Assembly: GCA_018417955.1 (NCBI GenBank)
Contig: JACTVC010000003.1
Location: forward strand, 3,286,001-3,350,000
DNA length: 64,000 nucleotides
Direction: 5' to 3'
Source: Laccaria trichodermophora
Taxonomy: Eukaryota; Basidiomycota; Agaricomycetes; Agaricales; Hydnangiaceae
Below, in pieces: positions 9,971-21,200 of this stretch. A program made the position numbers and the translations under genes. How positions within the stretch are numbered: position 1 is the stretch's first letter; each line of letters starts with the position of its first letter. The notes under the pieces were generated by a model. The model was given only the letters and a program-made list of their open reading frames with translations. It ran no database searches and was not told the DNA's origin.

Positions 9971-10666
9971 AGGATGGCGAGAGGTGGGGTTTAAGACAGG
10001 TGTCGTGACTTAGGAGTTCGAATCACAAAAGTAGGGGAGTTGGAAAGTCCCGACATGGTGGCAGTTGTTCGCGTTTGGGCCCGTCGCAATATGCTCATCG
10101 TTGGCTGAGCGGCGATCCGTAATACATATGGGCGAAGAACGAACGGGGACTTCGGAGATGACCATCATGATGATGCCACTATGAGAATTCATTGTAAGGC
10201 GCGAGAGTCGATTCTGAGCAGTGACAACCTGTGCGCCTGTCACCGAGAAGCACCGTTTTCCATCTTCAAAGTCAGGAGGGGTTCGTCGATGGTCAAGCTG
10301 AGGAGGTTGTTCGTTTGGCTATCAGTGGCGGTGTCAAACGACTTGAGTCTATTTTTGGGTTCCAATGATGTACCTTCCAATCCTCACGAATGAGAACTTG
10401 AAAGTGCCACAGGAAGTGTCGAAGTTCACCACTCCACGTCGTCTCGATTGAATGTTTCTACGCTGCATCACACCAGCCTCTTGCTGAAAAATGAATGGAA
10501 CCAATCGATCAACCGAGATGACACTTTGACACATTGAGGCAGGCTGACTCGTTATCGTGTCACCCCTGCATGTCAAGTCTATTCAATGATCAATCCCTAG
10601 ACGCCCAGGAGGACACATTAAAGCCTGTAACCAAACGCATGCTACTCCATTTCCCCCAACGCTTCC
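9971..10666. promoter_or_regulatory. Spacer with dispersed 5'-flank repeat, copy B
   Basis: 10,060-10,280 repeats blocks of 2,660-2,900 in the same order, ending with the GCCTGTCACCGA block also found near 5,202. The remainder up to the DUF6535 start shows no gene. It may hold the promoters of P-loop copy 2 (minus) and DUF6535 (plus). Confidence 0.5.
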
Positions 10667-13600
10667 ATGCCTCTCTCACGTACTACTACACGTCGGGCAA
10701 GCTCTCCAATCATCATAACGCCGCCGCCCGCGTTCCGCGGATACACCGTGGCACGCAACGATCAGAATAACATCGACGCGGACATTCAGGACGAAAGCCC
10801 GAAGCCGCTCAGATTCGAAGTGACCGACGAGAGGATCGCCAAGACGGATCCGATCTGGCAACACTACGTCGAGGTTGCAGGTACGTATCGTCGTTTATCT
10901 ATAAAATAAACTCCAAGCTCACACTCTCCCATCTCAGACGAAGACGACCGCGCAAGCATAGAAACGTGGAACAAGGATTTCGATTCCCTCCCGATTTTCG
11001 TCCGTTCTAATCCCAATTCTCCCCACCGTTTTCGCCGTTAACCATATCAACAGTCAGGTCTATTCGCAACAATCCTCACAGCATTCGTCCTCGAAACCTC
11101 CAAAGAACTAAAACCAGACCAAACACAAGCCATCATCACAACCCTCCAAGTTGGTTTTAACAGCTTGAACAACAACGGAACCTCCATCTTCCCCCCACCC
11201 GCCGCTAACCTGAGTTTCAATCCCACCGCACGCAGCGTACGTGTGAACGGATGTTTTTTCGTCGCGCTAGCATTCACTCTAATGTCCGCGTCTGGAGCGA
11301 TGATCTCTAAAGTCTGGTGTTCTGAATACGGGCGACGCTCGACGACAGGTTCACCATACCAACAAGCTCTTCGTCGTCAGTGGCATTACAAGGGTCTCGT
11401 GGTTTTCTACTACCAGGAAGTCCTCGACTTTCTTCCTTTCCTTCTCTACTCTGCTATCATGATGTTCATGGTTGGGATTTGTGACTGGCTCTATGGGATT
11501 CACAAGAAGATAGCTCTATACCTTATTCTCGTGTTTTCATTCTCGTTTGTGTTTGCTGTGACTTTGACGTTCTTCTCACTTGTTCTTCCTGAGTATTACC
11601 CATTTAGGGTCCCTCTGGCAGATGTGATTGTTAGGATGGCTATGAAGCTGTTCTTGAAGCTAAAGGCTCAAGCAGAGACCTTAGTTCCTCCTTCTTGGCT
11701 TCCTACTCTTCAGAGAAAAGGCACCAGATTATCTTTGTACAAACTATTCTGGACTTTTGTAAAAACTCTATGGGTGTTTTTTGAGCTTATCTGGGTTGCC
11801 CTTGTCATGTTTCCAGGCTTCTGCAGATCCCTTCCTCAGAGATGCTTAAACCTCTATTACATGTTCTTAAACTTCTTTGCACCTAGAGATGCATTTGGCT
11901 CTGCAATGGCTAGAAAGCCTGTTGATGATTCTTACTCCAGCCTTGAAGTAGAAGCTTTAGCTTGGCTTGTAAAGGCTTCTTCCCAAGAGAAACTGGTGAA
12001 CACCCTTCTGAAAAATATCCCCACCACAGTTTCTACTTTTGAAAGAAGAAGAAATTTGTTTCTGAATAATGGAGCTTTAGATAGATTATGCATACTCTTT
12101 GAGCATACTTTTCAGAGAGACTGTGAAGGGCCCTATCCTCGTGTATCTCTTGGCTCTGGAAAACACTGGCAGCTTGATGAAATGATGCAATATGGTTTTG
12201 CTATTTACTCTTTGTGCACATCACAGACTTTTCCAGGTGCTAGACTGTCTTCTGAGATGGCCTGCTTGAAATCTAGTATACATTTCTCTCACAAAATCTT
12301 GGGACTGGCTCTGGAAACATGCAAAGATCTGTCATTCTACATAGATCAAGAAGAGCTAAAGTTATTAGTGACAAAAGGTATAGATCAGCATCCAAAAACC
12401 ACTGAAGCTGAGAGAGAGATGCTCTTTGGACTTCTATTGAGAGCTATATCTGCACAGAAAATTGACTCTTCTGATGCATGTGGCCTTATCTGTGGTTTGA
12501 TAACAATTGGCCCATTAACATCTAGAGCTGCTGCATTATTCTGCCAAGCCCTACACCATCTGATCTTTCAGCAGGAAAATGCACATGTCCTATATGACTA
12601 TAATCCTGCATTATTTGCCTACCATCTGTCTGTTCACTGTGTTCCTTTCATTGTGACATTTCCAGCCAGGGAAGCAGCTTCATATACCATTATTATGATG
12701 CAAATTATTCAGTGTCTGTGCAACAATGAGGCCCAACTGGAACTCAGTGCACAATCCCAAGTTGTTTATGGGAGCTTTATCTGTAGTGCAATGCTAAAAG
12801 ATGACTCAGGCTATGAAATAGGTAAAGAGGGACTGCTTGCTCTCTTGGCTCTCTCAAGAAAGAAAGGTTGGGCTGCACAACATTCTGATGAGATTTTCAT
12901 TGCATGTCATACTGCAGTGATTAAGAACCAAAATCTATTGAGACAGTCTGTGGAGGTCATTCAGTCACTGGAGATTAGGCTGGATGATGAGACCAACAGT
13001 GATGCAGTGCAAGCCTTGGTCTTCTATCTGAAAGTAGCAATGAATCCACAACATACTTCCCAAAAACTAAACAGCATCTTCTGGAAAATCTGCACTGTAG
13101 CTGATGAATATCTCAATAGTACTTTCACTTGGAATCTGAATGGAAAATCCAACTCTGCATTTTGCAAATTGTTCAGATATGCAGATTTTCCTGAACTTCA
13201 TGCTAATTTGCTTCCCAAATGGCTGCTGCATCTTTCTGAAGGCTTTGATCAATCTGAACTTCATAAAATGCTAGATTTCATTGAGATGTCTGATGTTCCA
13301 GGAAGGTCAAGAGAATGTGCCTTTTCTCTGCTTCATGCCCTTTGCCTCTTTCCTGGTATATCAACTTCCACAACTTTTCTGGAAAAAATCATATCATTTT
13401 CCAACAACCCAATATGTTCCACATACTTGCAAACCACTGCAGTTTCTATGGCTCTACTTGTGATGAAAAAAGCACAGAAAAAATCTTTGCATTCTACCTC
13501 AAAACAGAGAGAGGAACATTCTATCTCTGAGCTTCAATCAAGAATTTTAGAACTTCCAAAGACTCAGTTTCAAAAATACATATCTGGCCCTACACCCCTG

Positions 13601-13846
13601 ACAGCAACTATGATCTGGGAGAGCTTCAATTGGCTTGATTTTCTAGAAACCATTTATGAACCCCATTGTCACCAGCAAATTGTGGAAAGCCAACTACTGG
13701 ATACAATGAAGATGGTTCTTGGTGCCCTTCCAGAAGAAGAAGAACTTGTGTGGATGGATAAGTTAGAACCAACAAGGATTGTGGTATCTGTGAGGAGCCT
13801 TCAGAGTAGTTTAGATAGTTTGGAATCCTTAATTAATTCTACATGA
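10667..13846 (+). CDS. DUF6535-domain multi-pass membrane protein
   Basis: Exons 10667-10880, 10938-10999 and 11054-13846 give an uninterrupted 1,022-aa protein. The family is confined to agaricomycetes and of unknown function. The DUF6535 core spans about residues 55-260: PIWQHYVEVADEDDRASIET, a joined FSGLFATILTAFVLETSKEL (TM1), then NGCFFVALAFTLMSASGAMI (TM2), LDFLPFLLYSAIMMFMVGIC (TM3) and LILVFSFSFVFAVTLTFFSL (TM4) just before LPEYYPFRVP. The remaining ~740 residues are a helical cytosolic tail of unknown role, without a named domain. Both joins were chosen because they restore the domain. CpG content is normal up to about 11,560 and then collapses: I find one CpG (near 12,139) in the remaining 2.3 kb. 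The frame is nevertheless intact. Confidence 0.85.
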
Positions 13847-13990
13847 TGTCTACATTTCAGGTATTTCCAAATTGAGTATCTTGATGCACTTTTGGACCTT
13901 TGAGACATTTCAGAAGGGATTTTTTGAGAAGACTTTGAGTGAATATTTTTTACCTTCAACCCTTCCCCCCTTTTTTTTGCAAGTTAAAAT
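11560..13990. other. CpG-depleted block 1
   Basis: Almost no CG dinucleotides, in sharp contrast to 10,667-11,500 and to neighbouring genes. It covers most of the last DUF6535 exon and its 3' flank and ends near the 5' LTR of the element at 14,032. Confidence 0.8.
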
Positions 13991-14031
13991 AAAGTCAAGA
14001 GTGGGGTAAACATCACATGTACCCAGCAGAC
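13847..14031. other. 3' flank of DUF6535
   Basis: T-rich 3' region, probably UTR, ending in CAGAC (14,027-14,031), which is the left target-site duplication of the LTR element. Confidence 0.6.
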
Positions 14032-14279
14032 TGTTGAAATCAAATCAGCAAGCGTCAATTCTTCGTGATCAAGAGAAAAAAGGGGAATAAGATTTCTGGT
14101 TGTCTCTGGAGGTGACAGAGGCAAACGGATGAGTAACTACAGTACAAGCTCTCCTATATATACTGTAGACTATGAAATAAAAGGGGATATAGGTGAAATG
14201 CCCGGAAAAACAATAAATGTACCTTGATCTGTATATTGGGCACATGGCACATGCTCGCACAGCTCCCGGAATTCCAACA
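14032..14279. repeat. 5' LTR of the TRIM element
   Basis: 248 bp, TGTTG...CAACA. Differs from the 3' LTR at four sites; three of them are TpG or CpA here where the other copy has CpG. Contains CTCCTATATATA (about 14,150), a possible TATA box. Confidence 0.9.
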
Positions 14280-15235
14280 CACTCCCTCGAGCAAAGCAAT
14301 GTGCCAAAAAGCAATGAGAACACTCCCTGAAACCAAGGGGTCTCCAAAAAATGCGAAATAAAAAACAATAAAATCCAAATGGGAGAGCACTCCCTCAAAC
14401 CAAAACTCCAACATCCAGACAGTGGGCGGCCATGCCTCAGAAGGCTCCGACAAGCGAATGTAGGCGGTAGGAACGACGACCAGCAAGGGGGGAAGCAAAT
14501 AAAAAACAAATCCGGGATCGGCGAGCATAGGTAGTTGCAGAACTCGGCTCCAGCAATCAAAACGGGCGGCGGTCAGCGTCGTTGACAAGGGTAATTGCGT
14601 GCACATGGTGCGGTGTGTGGGTCTCGACATCTGAAATAAAAAAACTCCTTCGTAAATCCTTCAAATCCTATCCAACACCTCTTATTCCTTCAAAACGTGC
14701 CTCCAAGCCTGAGGACTTCAAACGTGCGCCAATCTCAATGGCGGCTTTCCTTCCTCATCCTGTACTGATCCCCGACAGCGGAAAAAAGGTGCGCCAATCT
14801 AAACGGCGGCTTTTCTTCTTCGTCGTGGCAGCTGATCATCGACAGCGCCAAATACTGCACCGATCTCGACGGTGGCTTCCTTCTGCAAGTTTAGGGGTGT
14901 TACGGCCCTCTTCTGCAGGTTTCGTGTCTGTGCAGACATCTTCTGCCTCGGCAACGCAAGCACGTCACACATGAGGGCTTTCTTCTGCCTCCAGCACCAA
15001 GTGCGAGGACTTCAGCGGTGCGCTCCGAGCGAGCGGCTTTTCTTCGGCGCTTCGAAATCAGCGCGTGACTGTCAGACAGTGACGACGAGTGACATCAAGT
15101 GCCGAGTCTTCAACTGTGGCACACTGAGAGGTCAAGGGAACGGGTTACGACGGCGGCGAGGGAACGAAACCAGAAAGCGACGCGACGGGGGTGTATATGA
15201 GACTGACCCACCCCAAGAGGACAGGAATCCGTTTG

Positions 15236-15483
15236 TGTTGAAATCAAATCAGCAAGCGTCAATTCTTCGTGATCAAGAGAAAAAAGGGGAATAAGATTTC
15301 CGGTTGCCTCTGGAGGTGACAGAGGCAAACGGATGAGTAACTACGGTACAAGCTCTCCTATATATACTGTAGACTACGAAATAAAAGGGGATATAGGTGA
15401 AATGCCCGGAAAAACAATAAATGTACCTTGATCTGTATATTGGGCACATGGCACATGCTCGCACAGCTCCCGGAATTCCAACA
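15236..15483. repeat. 3' LTR of the TRIM element
   Basis: 248 bp, TGTTG...CAACA, followed directly by the target duplication CAGAC. Confidence 0.9.
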
Positions 15484-15545
15484 CAGACTCTACAGCTGAA
15501 AGGATGGCAATTTTTTATGAAGCCAAAAATAATAAGATAGCTTTA

Positions 15546-15765
15546 CAGTGTCTTGCATATTGTTTTGCACAATGAAATTCACAGTGCAGTGTTTGATGTG
15601 ACTAACAGTCACATTCCCACACATAGATGCCCTCTATTTGATGATGAATGTGAGTCTTTGAGCTTCAGATCAGACCTTACTCAGCTAAATTTGATTGACA
15701 AGTGGTCACATCAAACACTGTGCTGTGAATTTTGTTGTGCAAAACAATATGTATGCAAGGCACTG
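15546..15765. mobile_element. 220-bp MITE with ~60-bp terminal inverted repeats, TA target site
   Basis: The left end CAGTGTCTTGCATATTGTTT is mirrored by the right end, whose reverse complement begins CAGTGCCTTGCATACATATTG. The match continues for about 60 bp with a 4-nt indel and a few substitutions. TA lies on both sides (15,544-15,545 and 15,766-15,767), as for Tc1/mariner-pogo elements. No coding capacity. Confidence 0.85.
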
Positions 15766-15767
15766 TA

Positions 15768-16467
15768 ATCAAGCTTTAATAATGTAACATACTGTCATGT
15801 GACCCCTAACAGATCATCAGCACTAACAGGTCAACAAGCTATAGCACCACAACTATCCATGCTATGCATTTGAAATTTCGAACAGAGTTTGACAATGTAC
15901 ATGCAGCTGTGTGTGGAGATTTATTGGACAGAACATTGAGCATGAGCTGAGATATAAGGGAGATAAGATAGTCACATTGTTGTTTTGCCAAGTTTGCCCA
16001 TCAAAGCAAGTCTATCTAATTGACGACCATTTCTCTCCACAGTGCTAGCCTCTATTGACACAAATATTTTTGAGAGTTTATAGTGGAGGTATTGGTAACT
16101 TGCACACAAAATTTTGAATCAGATAAGGAGAATATGAGGTGTCTAAGAATATTTTACGGTTGACTTATGGGTGCTGACCAATTCAGGGCAAACAGGTCAA
16201 GGCATTTTAACACTATCCAAAAGCATCTCTTCAGAATAAAACTTACAGATACAATATGTATATGTTTCCTCCTACTCACTCGCAAAATTTTATGTGCTCC
16301 CAATGAGAGGGAGGTGTGCAATCTGCAATTTAAGCTAAAGTGACCCGGTAATGGTCACATGACAGTAGAGCGACGTGACAGGCGCTATAGCTAGTCACTT
16401 CGGTCACACTAGCTGTGCGTCTCTTGGGCGCCCGACATCCCCAGGACACCTTCCTCTATGTTCTACA
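15768..16467. other. CpG-poor spacer upstream of the lipase gene
   Basis: AT-rich with few CG dinucleotides until about 16,360, then normal. No gene seen. The last ~100 bp probably hold the lipase promoter. Confidence 0.5.
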
Positions 16468-17876
16468 ATGATGGATACGGTAACCGCAACACAGACATTT
16501 CATGATGTACTCACATTCCTAATAATACGTGTCCTTCCCCTCTACATCTTAACGCGAATCGTTATCGACAACTTTGGCATCACGTTTGGCATGCAAACGA
16601 CAAGTGAAGATATGTCAGTTGCAAAGAGGATTCGTGAAGCAAAAGATTTTGCAGAGTTATGTCGGGTCTTTGGCTACGTGCACGAGGAACACGTCGTCAC
16701 CACCGAGGATGGATACATGCTGACTTTGCACCGGATACTGCCAAAGGCTGTTGAGGGATCTGCTAAGGACGCAACCCGCCCCACTGTCTATCTTCAACAT
16801 GGACTGTTAACTAGCAGCGAGCTATTTGTCTGCGTGACGGACGCCAATCGCTGCCTACCCTTCGTGCTCACTGAACATGGGTACGATGTATGGCTGGGAA
16901 ACAATAGGTGAGCAATTACCCCGAGATGCCTTTGATCCTACTTATAACATTTTCAGAGGGAACAAGTACTCTCAAAACCATATTGGCAGGAAAGCCAAGT
17001 CGTCAAACTTTTGGGCAAGTAATATCAGTGTCTTTTGTCCACATCTAAGTGACTTTCGGCTTAAGGACTTCTCAATCGACGACTTCGCCCGCTATGATAT
17101 CCCCAATTCCATCGACTTTATACTGGATCATACAAAAGCCGAGAAGCTTAACTACATAGGATTTAGTCAGGGCACTGCACAAGCATTCGCAGCACTAAGC
17201 CTGCATCCCGAACTCAATGACAAAATCGGCGTTTTTGTTGCACTTGCTCCAATAATGAGGCCACCAGGTTATGCTACACCCATCTTGGATTACGTTCTAA
17301 AACATTTGTATGTTCCCCCGCTAATGTCTCTTCTTTTTCGCTCATAACTTTTTGACTAGTCCATCCACTCTTTTCCATGTATTTGGCAGGAAGGCCATGC
17401 TATCGTCTGTTGCTTATTGGCAATCCGTACTACCCACCGCCATCCTCGGAAAGCTCATCGACATCTCCCTTATCTTCCTCTTCAATTTTCATAGCCGCAA
17501 TATCACAAAAGTCCAAAAGATAGCGGGATACGCACACATCTACTGTTACTCGTCAGTCAAGGCTGTTGTTCACTGGTCCCAAATCATGGGGAACTCCGCT
17601 TTCCACATGTACGAGGAGGACAGAAGGGCGAGCTCGCCCGTTGCAAATGCGAGTCTTGAAAGGTTTCAGAGGTTCCCTACCGACCAGATCAAGACTTCGA
17701 TGGTGCTTATCTATGGAGACCAGGATACCCTAATAGATGTCGCCACATTAATGGAACAATTACCCGACAATGTTTCCGTTCATAAACTTGAGGGCTACGA
17801 GCACCTCGATATCCTCTGGGGGAAGGATGTTCACTTAGATGTCATACCCACAGTGTTAGAGGCCCTGAAGCAGTAA
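16468..17876 (+). CDS. Steryl-ester/acid lipase (alpha/beta hydrolase, TGL1/YEH family)
   Basis: Exons 16468-16907, 16957-17014, 17066-17307 and 17360-17876 give 418 aa. The N-terminus carries a hydrophobic membrane segment (FLIIRVLPLYILTRIVI) as in membrane-anchored yeast steryl ester hydrolases of the lipid droplet or plasma membrane. The lipase lid/N-domain follows: FGYVHEEHVVTTEDGYML, LQHGLLTSS (oxyanion region), YDVWLGNNRGNKYS and FWDFSIDDFARYDIP. The nucleophile serine sits in GFSQGT, the acid in YGDQD and the histidine in GYEHLDILWG, so the catalytic triad is complete. The second intron (17,015-17,065) uses a GC donor (gcaagt). The start is the first of two adjacent ATGs before the membrane segment. 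The exact substrate (steryl ester or triacylglycerol) cannot be told. Confidence 0.88.
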
Positions 17877-18214
17877 CGCTAACCCAGTTCAGATGACGAT
17901 GTATACTTAGAACCTATCCGTACTCATCAACGTTGGTATTAAGTAACCTAAATGCAGCACGTAGAGGGGATATCCCAACTGTTTTGTAGAAGTCTGTAGG
18001 TAATGAATCGTCCGACTATGTGTTGGGAACCGTGTCTATGCCATGACACTAGCGAGCAGCGCCATGCGAACCTAAAGAGTGGTGCCCATCAGCATGAAAA
18101 AACGACCATAGATGTCGGGTTGACTCACGAAAAGACCATAACGCATTTGCCTGAAGTACACTGCCCGCCTGGAATCGAAGTCGACTTCTGGGTCAATTTC
18201 TGAGGTAAAAAAGG
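17877..18214. other. Convergent spacer between the lipase and URA2
   Basis: 338 bp between two 3' ends. No gene or repeat recognised. Confidence 0.5.
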
Positions 18215-21200
18215 TCAATCTAAAACATCCAAATGAAACGACTCTTGAAACGAACCATTAACTCTCGGCAAAGGATGCATGACAATCATATCTTCCTTTG
18301 CCCTGGAAAGAACAGCGTGGTCCACTCGATATGCGTCCTTGACCTGCAACCACTCCTTCTCGTCGTCAAATCGCTCCTTCTGCACCCGAGTGATATACAG
18401 AACATCCGTGTCGTCCAGCACCTCGTCGAGTGACTCACAGATTGTGACAGGAATTCCCGCCTTCCTGGCAGCAGATATGACGCTGGAAGGCATGGCGAGG
18501 GAACGAGGAGAAACAAAGTTCAATTGAACGGAGTAGAGGCACAGCAATGTCACCAAACTATGAACCGTTCGTCCGTTTTTGAGGTCACCAAGGAGTGTAA
18601 TGGTACGCCCGTTGACAGTACCCAGTTCCGAACGGATCGTGTAAATATCCAACAGTGCCTATGAAATCCAAAGTTAGTAAGTGAAGGGAAGATCAACCGA
18701 AAGTCCTACCTGTGTTGGGTGTTCTCCGATGCCATCACCGGCATTGATGATGGGGACAGGAGAGTATTTGGCTGCCAGCTGCGCGCTTCCTACATCAGGA
18801 TGACGGATGACAATTGCATCTCCGTAACAGGCTAGCGTTCGAATAGTGTCAGGCAACGATTCTCCCTTGAGAACCGACGAGTTATCGGCCGCGACCTGCA
18901 CAACTTGTCCCCCACATCGTTTCATGGCAGCGTCGAAGGAAGAGCTAGTGCGAGTGGATGGTTCATAGAAAATGCTGGCGAGCACCTTGCCTTTGAGAAT
19001 ATCAAGCGTGCCGGTGCGTTCGACCTGGAGTCTTATTTCCGTTGCAAGCGCAAAGAGATCGTACAGATCTCTTTGAGTGAACTGCTTGACAGATAGGATG
19101 TGCCTTCGATGGTAAGAGGGGTGTGGTTGGAGGTGGGAAAGGATCTGGGTGCTCGGGCCGACTTGATGATGCCCAGCAGGGGGATGAGATGCGCTGGTGG
19201 TTGTCAACGAAATGGCGTTTGCATGTGATGATATATCCTCTTTCAGAACCGAAGGAGCCGAAATGACAGTGGGATGTGCAACGGCAGTTGCTGAGACATC
19301 TCGTCCAAGAGCAGCAGGGAACAAAGACCCATCTAAAAAGACCGTCTGTCCATGGAAAACGACACGGTGAATAGACCCGGAAACAGACGTTCGTTCCAGA
19401 GGTGACCAGCATTGTGACCGTTTCGAAAACGGAGCCTTGCGTCCGATAATGACTTCGACGTGGGTTTGGGTCTGATCCGGAATGGCGAAAATTTGAACGG
19501 GGTTATCATGCAAACGAATGCGGATATCATCGAGGGTAAGTCGTCCCTCTGTGAAAGCTGTTAAGAGCAGAGGCAGGGCTTCTTCTACACCAGACTCGGA
19601 CGAGGCAAGCTTTCCAGATTCTACAGCGAGACGGTAAGGTGTCGAGCCCACAGAGAATACGTCGATCGTGTCAAGATTTTGCCACAATGCTTTCTGGTCA
19701 GCAGCCGAGGGAAGAGAAATCGTCCCTGGGTACTGTTCTGATGTAAAGAAAAGAGACTGAATGGACACATCGCAGGTGACCTTCAGCTGTCTTCCTTTGC
19801 TCAAGGAGATCAGAATTAAATCATCCTTGGACCGCACGTCTGTGACATGAACGGTGCGGTTGTGAAGACTGGCCAGGAGAAGAACAGATGCGAGCTCAGA
19901 CCCTTTGGCATCGGTGACGATTGGCTTTTCCGCGGGCCACGAGGAAAAATGAGCAGCGACAGAAGAGAGTGGTGTCGAGGAAGGGATGAACAAGAGCTTA
20001 ACCTCCGCTTGAAGCTCTTTGTCCAAAGAGTCAAAGTTGCTCGATGTTGCAGTGATGCCAAGTACAATGTTACAATGGGTTGCAGCAAGAGCGTTGGACC
20101 GGGCTTGCTCAAGAGATGGACGATCAGAGATGGAGTTGCTGATGGCAGTAGGAAGGACGATAGAGGTGGTAAAACCAGCGCTGATTGCAGCTTCCGTTGC
20201 TGCCGCCAAATCCTTGCTATTCAAAGTAATAAGACCGGGCACAAAGGCAGCCACGTTGACGAGTCCAGGGAATGTATGCGTGCGATGAGAAGTCTTGGCG
20301 TCGACGTTCGAAACGTCGAGGGGCATGTTGCGAATCAGGGCTTCTGCGAGCATTTTCGCATTCTTGACATTGGTAATAAGAGGAATGGCGAAGTCAACAG
20401 CCATTCTGCGGGTGTGATACCCTTTACTGGTATAACTGGCTGGGCGACGATAATGGTTTTTCGAGGGCAAGTTGATGTACAGGTCGATAAGGTTGTTAGC
20501 TAGATGCTGTGTGAGGGAATATTCCGACTTTTGCTCATCACGACTGTCCTCTCCAAGGGTCTCGAGATACTAAAACTTTCCATCAGTCTTGGGGAGTATA
20601 ATCAGCACGCATGTCGCTTACCTTGCAAGCAACGTTATGTTCGGTGAGGAAGTCTGCAGTTCCAGATGTCGCAAATATGTTGTATCCCGCAGCGCTCAGC
20701 TTTTGAACTGAGGGAAGAATTTCGAGCTTTTCACGGTAGCTACCAATGGAAAAAAGTATGTTCTTCTTGGGTGGAACGATACCAGTCGATATCAGCGCCT
20801 TCAGATACGCCTCGTACTTGTCATGGCCGAAGCAAGCCACCTCCCCAGTAGAAGCCATCTCTACGCCTAGGATAGGGTCGGCCCCAGACAGCCGACTGAA
20901 ACTAAATTGGGGTACTTTGACACCAACATAGTCGGGCGGGAGATTGAGATCGGGATACGGCTCTACTGGAATGTCGAGCATGACTTTGGTAGCCATTTCG
21001 ATTGCATCGACGCCAGTGACTTTTGACACGAAGGGGAACGACCGTGCGGCCCGCAGATTACACTCGATGACCTTGATCTCGTTGTTCTTGGCAATGAACT
21101 GGATATTGAAAGGCCCAGTCACGTTCAGAGCGTTTCCGATCTTCGCTGTCGCCTCCTCGATCTGGCGGACAGTCTGGGGGTCCAAGTCCTGAGGAGGGTG

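Larger units (their letters stand above)
14032..15483. mobile_element. Small LTR retrotransposon without coding capacity (TRIM type)
   Basis: Two 248-bp direct repeats (14,032-14,279 and 15,236-15,483) begin TGTTG and end CAACA, as LTRs do. They flank a 956-bp interior, and the whole is bracketed by the 5-bp target duplication CAGAC (14,027-14,031 and 15,484-15,488). The LTRs differ at only four positions, all transitions, so the insertion is recent. The interior encodes no gag, protease, reverse transcriptase or integrase. It has no clear primer-binding site; AAGAGGACAGGAA near 15,216 is a weak polypurine tract. It must have been moved by enzymes from another element. Confidence 0.92.

Noticed and set aside
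14069..14630. Two overlapping minus-strand frames of about 160 codons
   Set aside because: They span the 5' LTR border, encode no known domain, and part of one recurs in the other LTR.
18003..18203. 66-codon plus-strand frame between the lipase and URA2
   Set aside because: No motif, no neighbouring exon, and it lies between two convergent 3' ends.
19847..20503. 218-codon plus-strand frame
   Set aside because: Lies entirely antisense to the dihydroorotase-like part of URA2, with no family-like motif.
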